A stretch of 64,000 nt of DNA, taken from the NCBI RefSeq assembly GCF_004208525.1, contig NZ_SGIT01000001.1:1240001-1304000 (forward strand), in the 5' to 3' direction. The stretch is from Sphingobacterium corticibacterium. GTDB taxonomy: Bacteria > Bacteroidota > Bacteroidia > Sphingobacteriales > Sphingobacteriaceae. Positions 7,994-16,530 of the stretch are shown in pieces; position 1 is the first letter of the stretch; each line of letters starts with the position of its first letter. The notes below the pieces were generated by a model. It was not told where the DNA came from. It saw only the letters and a list, made by a program, of their open reading frames with translations, and searched no databases. The position numbers and the translations under genes were made by a program.

Positions 7994-9358
7994 TTAGCGT
8001 TTGTTTTGTTTAATACCACTCTCACTGATCACTACCTCTGGAATCAGCACCGCATACTTGGGGCTGTTTGGCGGCAAGGTATATTCCTGTCCATTAACCC
8101 GACGGATCAAGGTCTTGGCAAATCTGCTATCCAAATTCAACCGTTTCAAATCTGCCCATCGCCGCCCCCGAAACACCAACTCTTTTCGGCGCTCGAGCAA
8201 TATCTTCTCCAGCAACCTGTCCGCATCCGTTTCGGTCTCTTCGACATATTCCCCACTTTCCCAACGGTTATGCAATAACGTATTCAGATCGTCCAGCGCC
8301 TCGTTTACATGCCCCAATCTACAGGCAGCCTCTGCCCTAACAAGAAACATTTCGCTCGTGGTCAGTCCAAGAAAAATACCCGTTGTCGCATTGTTGTAGC
8401 TTCCCTTAAAGGCATATGTACCTAAGTTCGCGCCCGTATTCGACCGAAAGAACGCCTGTTTTCGGAGATCGAGGTCGTCATAGCTTCTATACAATGTACT
8501 ATCGATTTTTGCAAAGGATTGCCCCATTGCACCAATAGTCGGTGTCATAGCGGCGAAGAGTACCTCTTCGTTGAAACGCGCTATAGGAAGCGAAGCCGAA
8601 AGCGTCAATTCGTTAAAATCCATTAACCCATCATGGATCGTCAGACAAGAATCTGCGTATTTATAGGCCTCTTCAAACCGCCCCATATCCAAATAGACAC
8701 GGGCCAGTGCAGCATGGGCAGATGCTTTCCAAGGCAAACCGTCCTGCATCTTGGCCATGGGCAATAAATGTACTGCTTCCCGAAAATCAGCAATTACCTG
8801 CACATAGGAATCCTCCAGACTTGCCCTCCCGGATGACGGCCCGATATCGGTATCCAGTCGCAGCGGTATCCCCTCCAGTTCCGTGGCCGTCGCCGGATCA
8901 TAAGCCAACGCAAAAACGTTCAGCAGTTGATGAAAAGCAAATCCCCGAAAGAAAAGTGCTGCTCCCTTACTTTGTTTGAAACGGGATTGCGGCTGTTCAT
9001 TTTCGTCCAAAGCCGCCAATACCTCCAGTATCTGGTTGGCCTGATAGACCACTTTATACGGGTTCATCCACTGCGTTGTCAGCACAATAGGCTCATCCGA
9101 CCATACATGGGTGTTGCGTTCGTCGATAACCGAAATTGATTTCCAATTGGCATCTGTCAAGTAATAATCATCCGTGCCGATCTCGCCCAGCGTAGAGAAC
9201 GCCAAATTCATCGTATTATAATCGTTGAGCAATAGTTCGGCATGCGCCAACGAATTGGGTACCATCATTTGCCTGTCGGGTTTAACATCCAGGTATGCTG
9301 TACAGCCCAACGTGGATAGACCGATCCCTATCGCTAAAAAAATATTTGTTTTCATCAT
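7994..9358 (-). CDS. SusD/RagB-family outer-membrane lipoprotein
   Basis: About 454 residues. I place the start at the double Met at 9358/9355, since the longer frame to 9379 would run into the SusC gene. A lipoprotein signal peptide ends in LSTLGC, with Cys19 as the lipidated residue. The N-terminal SusD signature follows (YLDVKPDRQMMVPNSLAHAELLLND), then TPR-like helices (AHAALARVYLDMGRFEEAYKYAD) and the C-terminal RRKELVFRGRRWADLKRLN motif typical of the RagB/SusD domain. It is the surface lid that captures substrate for the SusC channel encoded immediately upstream. The spacing to SusC is only a few bases. Confidence 0.93.
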   Translation of the reverse strand: MMKTNIFLAIGIGLSTLGCTAYLDVKPDRQMMVPNSLAHAELLLNDYNTMNLAFSTLGEIGTDDYYLTDANWKSISVIDERNTHVWSDEPIVLTTQWMNPYKVVYQANQILEVLAALDENEQPQSRFKQSKGAALFFRGFAFHQLLNVFALAYDPATATELEGIPLRLDTDIGPSSGRASLEDSYVQVIADFREAVHLLPMAKMQDGLPWKASAHAALARVYLDMGRFEEAYKYADSCLTIHDGLMDFNELTLSASLPIARFNEEVLFAAMTPTIGAMGQSFAKIDSTLYRSYDDLDLRKQAFFRSNTGANLGTYAFKGSYNNATTGIFLGLTTSEMFLVRAEAACRLGHVNEALDDLNTLLHNRWESGEYVEETETDADRLLEKILLERRKELVFRGRRWADLKRLNLDSRFAKTLIRRVNGQEYTLPPNSPKYAVLIPEVVISESGIKQNKR

Positions 9359-9365
9359 ACAGATC

Positions 9366-12300
9366 TTAAAGTGAAACATTTAAGCCAACCGATACCGACA
9401 ACGGATCGGGGCTACTGGAACCATACTCTGGGTCGAGTCCTATTTTATTTGCTCGCCATAATGTCGCGACGTTGTACATATATACATACAAGCCCGCATT
9501 TTTGAACATTTTGGTACTGGGCAATCTATAATCCAGACGCACATCGCGGAGCTTCACCTGATCAGCCCGTTCGACAAGCGCAGAAGAAAAATTATAGAAC
9601 GCATCCCCATAATAATTGGGTGGATAACCAAATACAGGCACGTCGGTGAATTGTTCATCCCCAGGTTGTTGCCACCGATCGGCGAAATCGCTATGTCCAA
9701 TCCCATCACTGACCAGACGCGTATAATTGACCGAACTGCGCATAAATTTATGCCCCAATTGGTAAGCAATATTGAACGACAGCTCCCATGATTTGTAGCG
9801 GAACGCATTTCGCAGCGAACCGAAGTAACGTGGCAAGGCAGAACCATGGTTGTCCATATCGGTTACATCCGTGCGGTTATATATGGCGGCATAATCGTCA
9901 GAAATCTCACCATCCACATATCCCCGCGGCATACCTGTTTCGGGATCAAGCCCCGCCCATTTGAAAGCATAGATACTATGCAGATCCATCCCTTCAATGG
10001 GCGTCATCAGCATACCATGCGCCCCTCCGACGAAGTTGAGCCCCAATGTATTGCTTACGAAAGATTTCGCCACCTTCGTACGGTTATAGGCAAAAACAAG
10101 GTCACTCGTCCATTGGAACGAAGGTTTACTGATGTTGACCGAATGAAGTGACAAATCCACGCCCTTGCCTTCCAGATTGGCACTGTTGATATTCAACGTG
10201 GCGAATCCCGTGGATGGATCGATCCGCGTAGCAGCTATGAGATCTTTAGGCATCTTATGATAGTATTCCACCGATCCACTGAGTCGATTTCCCTTTAAAC
10301 TAAAATCAAGCCCCAGATTCCACATACCCACGTTTTCCCATCTTAAATTGGGATTTGGCGGAGACTGTATACGCGCATAGCGCTCGCCGGTGATCGAATT
10401 TACCTGTGACTGTATCGCAATAATTGGGTAAGCTGCCACAGAATTATTGACATTCCCGTTATAACCATACGTGGTGCGGAGCTTTAGTTGATCCAGCCAA
10501 TCAGGTGCAAACGTTTCCTTCGAAACTATCCAAGCACCACCCACCGACCAGAAAGGTTGTCCTTTGTCGTTGGTTCGGACACCAAAAAGATTGGAAGCAT
10601 CCTTCCGCAAGCTACCGCTCAGGATATACCTATCCAAAAACGTGTAGGACGCATTGGCAAAATGCGAGACATATCTATCCAGTGTCGCAGTATACTGGCG
10701 GTAGTCAGGTAACCGCCTTCTGCCCAACATGCCATTCAGATAGGGAAATTCCCGATCCATATCAACCGGTGTATACGCCAGTGTTTCCCTATCCACACCC
10801 ATGAAAACCGTGGAGTGCACATCATACGCCACATTCCTTATTTCCGATCCCGCCAATGCACTAATCCTGTGCTTGTCTGCAAAATGACCATCATAGGTAA
10901 GCTGCCACCGCCCTTGGTGCGAAGTACCCTGCTGATTAAATAAATGCTGAAAATCACCAAGCGGCATTCCCCAATTTACCTGTTGATTGTTCCAATTGGC
11001 ATAATAGTTTATTTCTGCCCGCAGGTGCGCACTTTCCATCCCGCGCCAAACATCGTTGACACCATTGGTGGATCGGTAGTTGTATAATACGGAAGCTTTT
11101 AACCCCGGCAACAGCATATATCCGGCACCGACCGAAACGACCGTTTCCCGACGTGTCAGCTGTTGCGATGTCGCATCCAGTTCTGCCAAGGGCCTGTATT
11201 GCCAATCCAACAAACGACCTCCGGCGACTGTATCCCTAAACTCCGGGTGCATCCCTATCAAACCCGCTACTAAGGGGTTCCCGTCTGCATCGGCAAGCTG
11301 CATATAAGGATAACCGGCGGTTACACTGTAGCCCACCGCATGATGAGGTTCTTTTTTCCGGGTTTCCGTGTACTGCACACTCAAGTCTATTTCCAGATCT
11401 TTTATCGGTCTAAATGTCGTTGCATTGCGCAGGGAAATCCTGTCGTTGCTGTTCGTAACCAAGTGGTCTTTATTATGGTCATAGCCTACGGAAAAAACCG
11501 TAGAAAGCTTTTCGCTGCCACCGGAAAGCTGCATGTTGTATTGCTGAAGCAAGGACGGACGATATATATACTTCAAGTAATCCCGTCTCACGTCGTTATC
11601 CCTCAGTTCATCTATCTGGCGACGCATTTCTTCCTGACTCAGTAGACCGTCTTTTTCTTTCTTTAAGAGCTGCACCACCGGCGAAATTTCCGTCCAGATG
11701 TCGTACATTCTCGAATCATAGTACCCCTGATCTGCCAACAGAAGTTCAACATCAATATAATCGGAAGCACTCATTTGCCGTTGATAAAAGAGATCCGGTT
11801 TGTTGGCTACCGTTCCGGCTACATTGACCGACAAACGAAACGGCTCACCGTATTTCCCCCTTTTGGTGGTGATCACCAATACACCATTACCCGATTGCGC
11901 ACCCCATATGGATGATGAAGCTGCATCTTTCAGTATGGTAATATTCTCGATGTCGTTTGGATTGATGTTATTAAAATGACCTTCGTACGGCATTCCATCT
12001 AATACGATCAGCGGCCAACGCTGTGACCGCATGGTACTCATGCCCCGGATATTGATATTGGGTATTTCGCCCCGATTGCTTTCAAAGAACTTTATACTGG
12101 ATAGGCTTGGCACGACATCTTCCAACCTGCTGATAAGGTCTGATGATACCTTTCGGTTGAAAAGTGCCGAATCCACAAATTCAAAACTCCCTGTTGCCCT
12201 TTCCTTCGGAATCTGCTGATATCCGGTGCTTACCACCTCGACTCCCTCTATCTGGTTTTCGAGTGGCTCTAATACAATGGTTAGGTAAGCAGTTTGCGTA

Positions 12301-12584
12301 TTATATTTAATGGTTTGCTTCCTAAAACCGATATGCGTGAATTCCAGTGTGCCGCGTTGTTGCGTCGGCGCTATCCAAAACTTCCCGTTTTTATTCGTGT
12401 TCGATCGTATTTCGCCGACACGAAGTGAAACGCCTTCTATGGGTTTATTGTCTACATTGGATCGCACCTCTCCTATCAAAATCCGATGTTGCCCTTCGGC
12501 AGCCTCCCGGTTGGAGGGAGACTGCGCCTGAGCGTTGGGTAACACAAACAACATGAAACAAATCAATGACAGTATGTAAAGCAT
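9366..12584 (-). CDS. SusC/RagA-family TonB-linked outer-membrane transporter
   Basis: 1072 residues from the Met at 12584, which begins a normal signal peptide (MLYILSLICFMLFVLPNAQA). The frame continues upstream to an ATG at 12875, which would add 97 residues with no recognisable feature, so I prefer the shorter form. A carboxypeptidase-regulatory-like beta domain (ILIGEVRSNVDNKPIEGV ... GTLEFTHIGF) is followed by a TonB plug (IEGVEVVSTGYQQIPKERATGSF, then NIRGMSTMRSQRWPLIVLDG) and the SusC signature ENITILKDAASSSIWGAQSG, then a large beta barrel. It is the first gene of a SusC-SusD-TlpA operon. No ECF sigma or FecR anti-sigma gene lies beside it, so control is from elsewhere. Confidence 0.94.
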   Translation of the reverse strand: MLYILSLICFMLFVLPNAQAQSPSNREAAEGQHRILIGEVRSNVDNKPIEGVSLRVGEIRSNTNKNGKFWIAPTQQRGTLEFTHIGFRKQTIKYNTQTAYLTIVLEPLENQIEGVEVVSTGYQQIPKERATGSFEFVDSALFNRKVSSDLISRLEDVVPSLSSIKFFESNRGEIPNINIRGMSTMRSQRWPLIVLDGMPYEGHFNNINPNDIENITILKDAASSSIWGAQSGNGVLVITTKRGKYGEPFRLSVNVAGTVANKPDLFYQRQMSASDYIDVELLLADQGYYDSRMYDIWTEISPVVQLLKKEKDGLLSQEEMRRQIDELRDNDVRRDYLKYIYRPSLLQQYNMQLSGGSEKLSTVFSVGYDHNKDHLVTNSNDRISLRNATTFRPIKDLEIDLSVQYTETRKKEPHHAVGYSVTAGYPYMQLADADGNPLVAGLIGMHPEFRDTVAGGRLLDWQYRPLAELDATSQQLTRRETVVSVGAGYMLLPGLKASVLYNYRSTNGVNDVWRGMESAHLRAEINYYANWNNQQVNWGMPLGDFQHLFNQQGTSHQGRWQLTYDGHFADKHRISALAGSEIRNVAYDVHSTVFMGVDRETLAYTPVDMDREFPYLNGMLGRRRLPDYRQYTATLDRYVSHFANASYTFLDRYILSGSLRKDASNLFGVRTNDKGQPFWSVGGAWIVSKETFAPDWLDQLKLRTTYGYNGNVNNSVAAYPIIAIQSQVNSITGERYARIQSPPNPNLRWENVGMWNLGLDFSLKGNRLSGSVEYYHKMPKDLIAATRIDPSTGFATLNINSANLEGKGVDLSLHSVNISKPSFQWTSDLVFAYNRTKVAKSFVSNTLGLNFVGGAHGMLMTPIEGMDLHSIYAFKWAGLDPETGMPRGYVDGEISDDYAAIYNRTDVTDMDNHGSALPRYFGSLRNAFRYKSWELSFNIAYQLGHKFMRSSVNYTRLVSDGIGHSDFADRWQQPGDEQFTDVPVFGYPPNYYGDAFYNFSSALVERADQVKLRDVRLDYRLPSTKMFKNAGLYVYMYNVATLWRANKIGLDPEYGSSSPDPLSVSVGLNVSL

Positions 12585-12875
12585 TGATTTGTTCTCTAGT
12601 GTTTGGGATATACATAATACTATGCGGGAAGTAGGCAGTAGGTCTCTTCCTTTTTCTTGTTGTGTATCGCCATTGCCGATGGGAATGAGATCTTCCTTTG
12701 GTGTGGATGATATACAGGGTATAAAAGTGGTATAATACTCTGATGGCATAAATTCTTGATTTGTTAGTCGTTTTCTAGTTTTACACGCTGATTTGGCATG
12801 TATTTTCGAGCGACAGCGACGTATAAACCTCTCTGAGAAAAGAGCATAGCTTCCCCTATCGTGTAATTCTTTCAT

Positions 12876-13520
12876 TTTTTCATGAGTTTTAAAGTGACGC
12901 TTGCGTGCAGGAAAAACCTACACTCCAAGCAACACAAGATTTACAACTAAATCGAAAAAATGCGAACGATACGGTCTTCTACGTTGGTTCTATAACACGC
13001 TTTGCGCTGTCGCATTTTAGAGAAAAACCGACCCCAAGAATTTTATCTTAAAACAATAATCCTATTTTACGGGATTTTTATTTGCAAGGAAATAGAAAAG
13101 TTGATAACTTTAGGTGCGACGCTGAATTTAACAACCGATCAATTGACCTGTGCGAACATTTTGTTTTGATAAACAGAGGTCGGTAGCAGACGCGAAGTCT
13201 GAGATGGCATTTTGCTTTTGTTGAGACTTATTAGGTCTCACCCCAAACCGGGCTTTAGGGGTTTTAACAAAAAGCTTACGCCTTCTCTCCTCGCGATCTG
13301 TTTGTCGGTGGTGTTATTCGGGCGAACGCTTAACGTTCTGGTAAAGTTGTTTACGGGAAAACCGATGATGCTGATCCTGGATCGGGTTTGGGCGGTTTTG
13401 TTTGATGGTGTCATTTCTCGTTTTCATAATCTCTTTTGTTTATAAAAACGATGATGCTCTAAAAGCTAATGTATAGGGAAACTATCGGCTAATAAAAAAT
13501 GCCAGTAGACGAACCTCTTT
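12876..13520. other. gene-free stretch upstream of SusC gene
   Basis: I see no supportable gene. It should contain the promoter of the minus-strand SusC operon. A short inverted repeat (TGAGAC / GTCTCA around 13225-13243) is present. Composition shifts from the GC-richer SusC operon to AT-rich sequence of the following island, so this is a plausible left boundary of the island. Confidence 0.4.
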
Positions 13521-13740
13521 TAGCTTGGCCACTTTTCGGCCGCCAGACCGCCCATATCCAAAGGATATGAGACTCCCAAGTTTATCAAGAGGACGCCATA
13601 CTGGACTTACATATAGTAAAGATATGACAAATCCAGTTAATAGGCGAACTCAAGGTTTAACTCGCGAGTTTATTCTGGCGGAACGTGGGCGAGCAAACAT
13701 CGTAATAAGTAGAGAAATATCTCTACCTAACTTATTCGCT
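13521..13740 (+). other. hairpin-rich non-coding region upstream of HTH-HEPN-GHKL operon
   Basis: Within 220 bases there are at least five inverted repeats: GGCC/GGCC (13527-13541), CATATCC/GGATATG (13553-13569), a nested pair ACTGGA/TCCAGT with inner CATAT/ATATG (13600-13637), the palindrome AACTCGCGAGTT (13659-13670), and AATAAG+TAGAGA pairing with TCTCTA+CTTATT (about 13704-13737). A 78-codon frame crosses it but has no protein-like features. The region could be a structured RNA, a recombination or transfer site, or an operator array. Confidence 0.45.
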
Positions 13741-13811
13741 TTTAATACAAAACAAATATAAAAATAATTTACGTTTTATCAAAAATAAAAATATAGAAAT
13801 TTAAAAATTTG

Positions 13812-14327
13812 ATGAGTTGGAAGGAAAATCTAGCGAAAGCTATCGCTGAATCAGGATATTCTAATAGACAAATTCATGCATGGACTGGTATATCAACACC
13901 TGTACTTAGTAATATGAGTAATCAGAAGCATGACAGTCTAAAAGTTGAACAGTTTGTCAAACTTAAGTTACTGTTCAAGAAAGACCATGGAAAGTTTGTT
14001 TATGAAATTTTTGGCGAAGAATACTTTTCCGGGGTCACGCCAATTGAGAAGTCCGTAGAGTTAACCACGCTTGGTGAAATTTTAACGAATCAGTATTACT
14101 ATGAACGGCTTCCTAAAAAGGAGATAAGTAAATCGACAGGACTTACTTCCCAAAGACTCAACTATATTATAGAAGAAGAAGATGAAACAATAAAGATTGA
14201 CGAGTTAACAAAAATTGAATTAGCATTAGATGTGCCCATCGGGACATTAGTGAAGAAGAGGTTTCCAAAAATCAAATTGAATACACCGAGACAATATGAG
14301 GCGGCCTTGAAGAAATTAAAGGAGTGA
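13812..14327 (+). CDS. HTH (XRE-like) protein with two helix-turn-helix units
   Basis: 171 residues from ATG 13812 (MSWKENLAKAIAESGYSNRQ). The N-terminal half has an HTH of XRE type (SNRQIHAWTGISTPVLSNMSNQKHDS); a second one follows at about residues 95-140 (LPKKEISKSTGLTSQRLNYIIEEED), with a further EL.KIELALDVPIGTLVKKRFP helix pair typical of the XRE fold. It is probably the regulator of the downstream operon, or part of it; a 179-base gap separates them. AT-rich codon use unlike the SusC operon and like the next four genes points to joint transfer. Confidence 0.78.
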   Translation: MSWKENLAKAIAESGYSNRQIHAWTGISTPVLSNMSNQKHDSLKVEQFVKLKLLFKKDHGKFVYEIFGEEYFSGVTPIEKSVELTTLGEILTNQYYYERLPKKEISKSTGLTSQRLNYIIEEEDETIKIDELTKIELALDVPIGTLVKKRFPKIKLNTPRQYEAALKKLKE

Positions 14328-14506
14328 TTGACGAACAGAAAGTACGATGATGTTTCGGAGACTTCGCCAATTAAATATATAACCAATTGATAAAAAATTA
14401 TGTTTAAAAACCTAGTGAAATACAAACAGGGCAAGATTCGAAATTCGATTAGTAAATGATGTTTTTCGACCGACAATAAGAGATACTTAATTAAAAAAGT
14501 AAACAG

Positions 14507-15520
14507 ATGGAAATATATAGTGAATACGAAGATAAAGTTATCCGAAGTAAAGTCTTCCTTGCGGATATAGACTATAAAGAAGCCCTGGAAAAACTTTATC
14601 CTCTAATAAATCGTTTTGATGCGCAAAGAAAACTTCAAGACACAAAGTTTTATAGTCGACTAGAGCGCGATATTATTGCTGGATGCATGATGCCACCAAT
14701 AACTATCGCTTTTGTTTCAGAAAATATAGAAGGCATTGGGAATTGGCAAAAATATATTAATGAGAACATTAATAGCGCCTATATATTAGATGGTATACAA
14801 AGAATGAATACTCTACAAAGGGCTTCATCTCAAAATGGATTCGAAGAAACTAGAAAGCTCTTGTTGAACATCATTATATCGCCAACAAAAGATATGCTCT
14901 TGTACCGTATGATAACCCTAAACAACGGACAAAAACCGATGACTCCACGTCATCAAATTGAAATTCTAACTCAGGAAATTTTTGATTTCTCACATCTGAA
15001 AATTGACATTCAAAGTGAAAAAGATAGAAGTGAACAAACAATTAGAGGAGCTTTTAATTTAGGAGATATCTCTAAAGGATACTTAGCATATTTAACAAAT
15101 AACGTCCACAATGAAAACACGAAGATAATCGGTGAGAAAATGGATCAAATTCTCATTGGGAGAATTTTAGACTCACAAATAACCGATTTAAAAATTGAAT
15201 TTAAGGACATTATAGAATTAATCGACAAGATAGCCTCTGTAAATGAGGAAATTAAAACTTGGCTCAAAGTCTCCAATAATCTTATTGGCTTCTGTGTAGG
15301 TATAAAAGTTAGCTATGAAACGATAAAATTAGAATCTCCTGAATCAATAGTCGAAGAAATTAGAAAATTTGAAGAGGCTTTTAAAGCAATTAACCCCTCT
15401 AAGGTTAACTTAGGAAAATACAGAAGAGAGCTATCAAAATACTTCATTGAGGAATATAATATTATCAAAAATAAAAGTGCTGACGAACTTGTGGAAACAT
15501 TTGCCGAATTAACACTTTAA
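14507..15520 (+). CDS. DGQHR/DndB-like protein, putative defence component
   Basis: 337 residues. The segment YILDGIQRMNTLQRA (residues 92-106) resembles the DGQHR motif of DndB/ParB-like proteins, in which an Asp-Gly-Gln-His-Arg loop binds nucleotide or DNA; here it reads Asp95-Gly-Ile-Gln-Arg99, so the His is missing. A second conserved-looking block, TLNNGQKPMTPRHQIEIL (about 138-155), fits the Asn/Gly-Lys-Pro segment that follows the motif in that family. C-terminal half is helical. The stop lies 3 bases before the next start, so it is co-translated with the HEPN gene. Assignment to the DGQHR superfamily is tentative; the function in this operon is unknown. Confidence 0.6.
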   Translation: MEIYSEYEDKVIRSKVFLADIDYKEALEKLYPLINRFDAQRKLQDTKFYSRLERDIIAGCMMPPITIAFVSENIEGIGNWQKYINENINSAYILDGIQRMNTLQRASSQNGFEETRKLLLNIIISPTKDMLLYRMITLNNGQKPMTPRHQIEILTQEIFDFSHLKIDIQSEKDRSEQTIRGAFNLGDISKGYLAYLTNNVHNENTKIIGEKMDQILIGRILDSQITDLKIEFKDIIELIDKIASVNEEIKTWLKVSNNLIGFCVGIKVSYETIKLESPESIVEEIRKFEEAFKAINPSKVNLGKYRRELSKYFIEEYNIIKNKSADELVETFAELTL

Positions 15521-15523
15521 TAA

Positions 15524-16447
15524 ATGAACAAATTGTTTGAACTAACGGAGCAAGGTGATTCCGAGACATTTTTGATTGGAGAAGAATTTAAACTTACAGA
15601 ATCTACACCTTCTAGTTACAATATACTGAGAGTTATAATTGGTAATGTCATTATAACAAACATCGGCACGGAAAGCTCAACATCAATTTTCGAAAATTTT
15701 CTCGCGAAATGGTATGAATTTTCAGAGGAAAAATCGTTTGAAGAAAATGTAGCGAAAATTTTAAATGAATCTCTGGAAACCTCAGATTTAAAATTATTTT
15801 TTTTTGACAGAAGATATAACTTAAAAAACAAAGATTTTTTCAACCGACTAGAAAACGAGTTTTGTAATTTTTTGACATATGAAACAAAAGGTAGCCACAC
15901 AACTTCCTTCGTGTTTCTTTATAGAATATTAGAAGTAGTTTCATTTTCATTTCCATTGATTTACGCTTCTAAAACATATGACTTCAAGCATACATACGGA
16001 ATATTAAAAGAAATGTTTGATTCGAATAATGGTAACTCTAAAGGGGAGTTAGGGTTCCTAAAAAGCGCTATCCAAGTAATTTTTAAAGAAAGTGAACTAA
16101 TGAATACGTCAGTTGATATTGAATTTGATGAAACTTTAGAAAAAAGCGAGAAAATATACACAGCCATTAGGAATGTAATAAAAGATCAAAATATTTTTCA
16201 CGGAGATACTATTGAAAACTCTAAGATAAGCATTTGTTTTGGCCAAGTTAGTTCTTTCATAATATCATTAAGAAATAGATTTTTCCATTTATTTAATCGG
16301 GGAGATAAAAACCTGGAATCACATGAGATAGTTGATCCGGATTATTTTTTTTCGAAAATAAACAAACAGCTATTCAGTTGGATTTGCGTTGTTTATATTG
16401 AGATTTTAAAGTTTCTTATAGGTGAACATGAAAGGAATATACATTAA
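15524..16447 (+). CDS. putative HEPN-domain protein (candidate ribonuclease effector)
   Basis: 307 residues, alpha-helical in the C-terminal 200. Near the C-terminus, ISLRNRFFHLFNRG contains Arg250-Asn251-x3-His255, the Rx4H motif with a polar residue after Arg that marks HEPN ribonucleases. It sits in a helix-turn position and is followed by a long C-terminal helix, as in HEPN folds. HEPN proteins cleave RNA in toxin-antitoxin, abortive-infection and CRISPR systems. The gene starts 3 bases after the DGQHR-like gene and precedes a double GHKL ATPase by 83 bases. I infer it is the toxic effector of the operon. No other catalytic motif is seen. Confidence 0.6.
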   Translation: MNKLFELTEQGDSETFLIGEEFKLTESTPSSYNILRVIIGNVIITNIGTESSTSIFENFLAKWYEFSEEKSFEENVAKILNESLETSDLKLFFFDRRYNLKNKDFFNRLENEFCNFLTYETKGSHTTSFVFLYRILEVVSFSFPLIYASKTYDFKHTYGILKEMFDSNNGNSKGELGFLKSAIQVIFKESELMNTSVDIEFDETLEKSEKIYTAIRNVIKDQNIFHGDTIENSKISICFGQVSSFIISLRNRFFHLFNRGDKNLESHEIVDPDYFFSKINKQLFSWICVVYIEILKFLIGEHERNIH

Positions 16448-16530
16448 ATTTTCTTATTTTAATGCCAGTATAAAATTTAAAAAAAACTTATATTCCCAAC
16501 GGATTATTATAAAAATATAGACTGAAGCAA

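Noticed and set aside
12585..12875. 97-residue N-terminal extension of the SusC-like protein
   Set aside because: It lacks any feature and would bury a perfect signal peptide; kept only as an alternative start.
13525..13761. 78-codon frame between the SusC operon and the HTH gene
   Set aside because: It lies over five inverted repeats, has no protein-like composition and no family; treated as non-coding.
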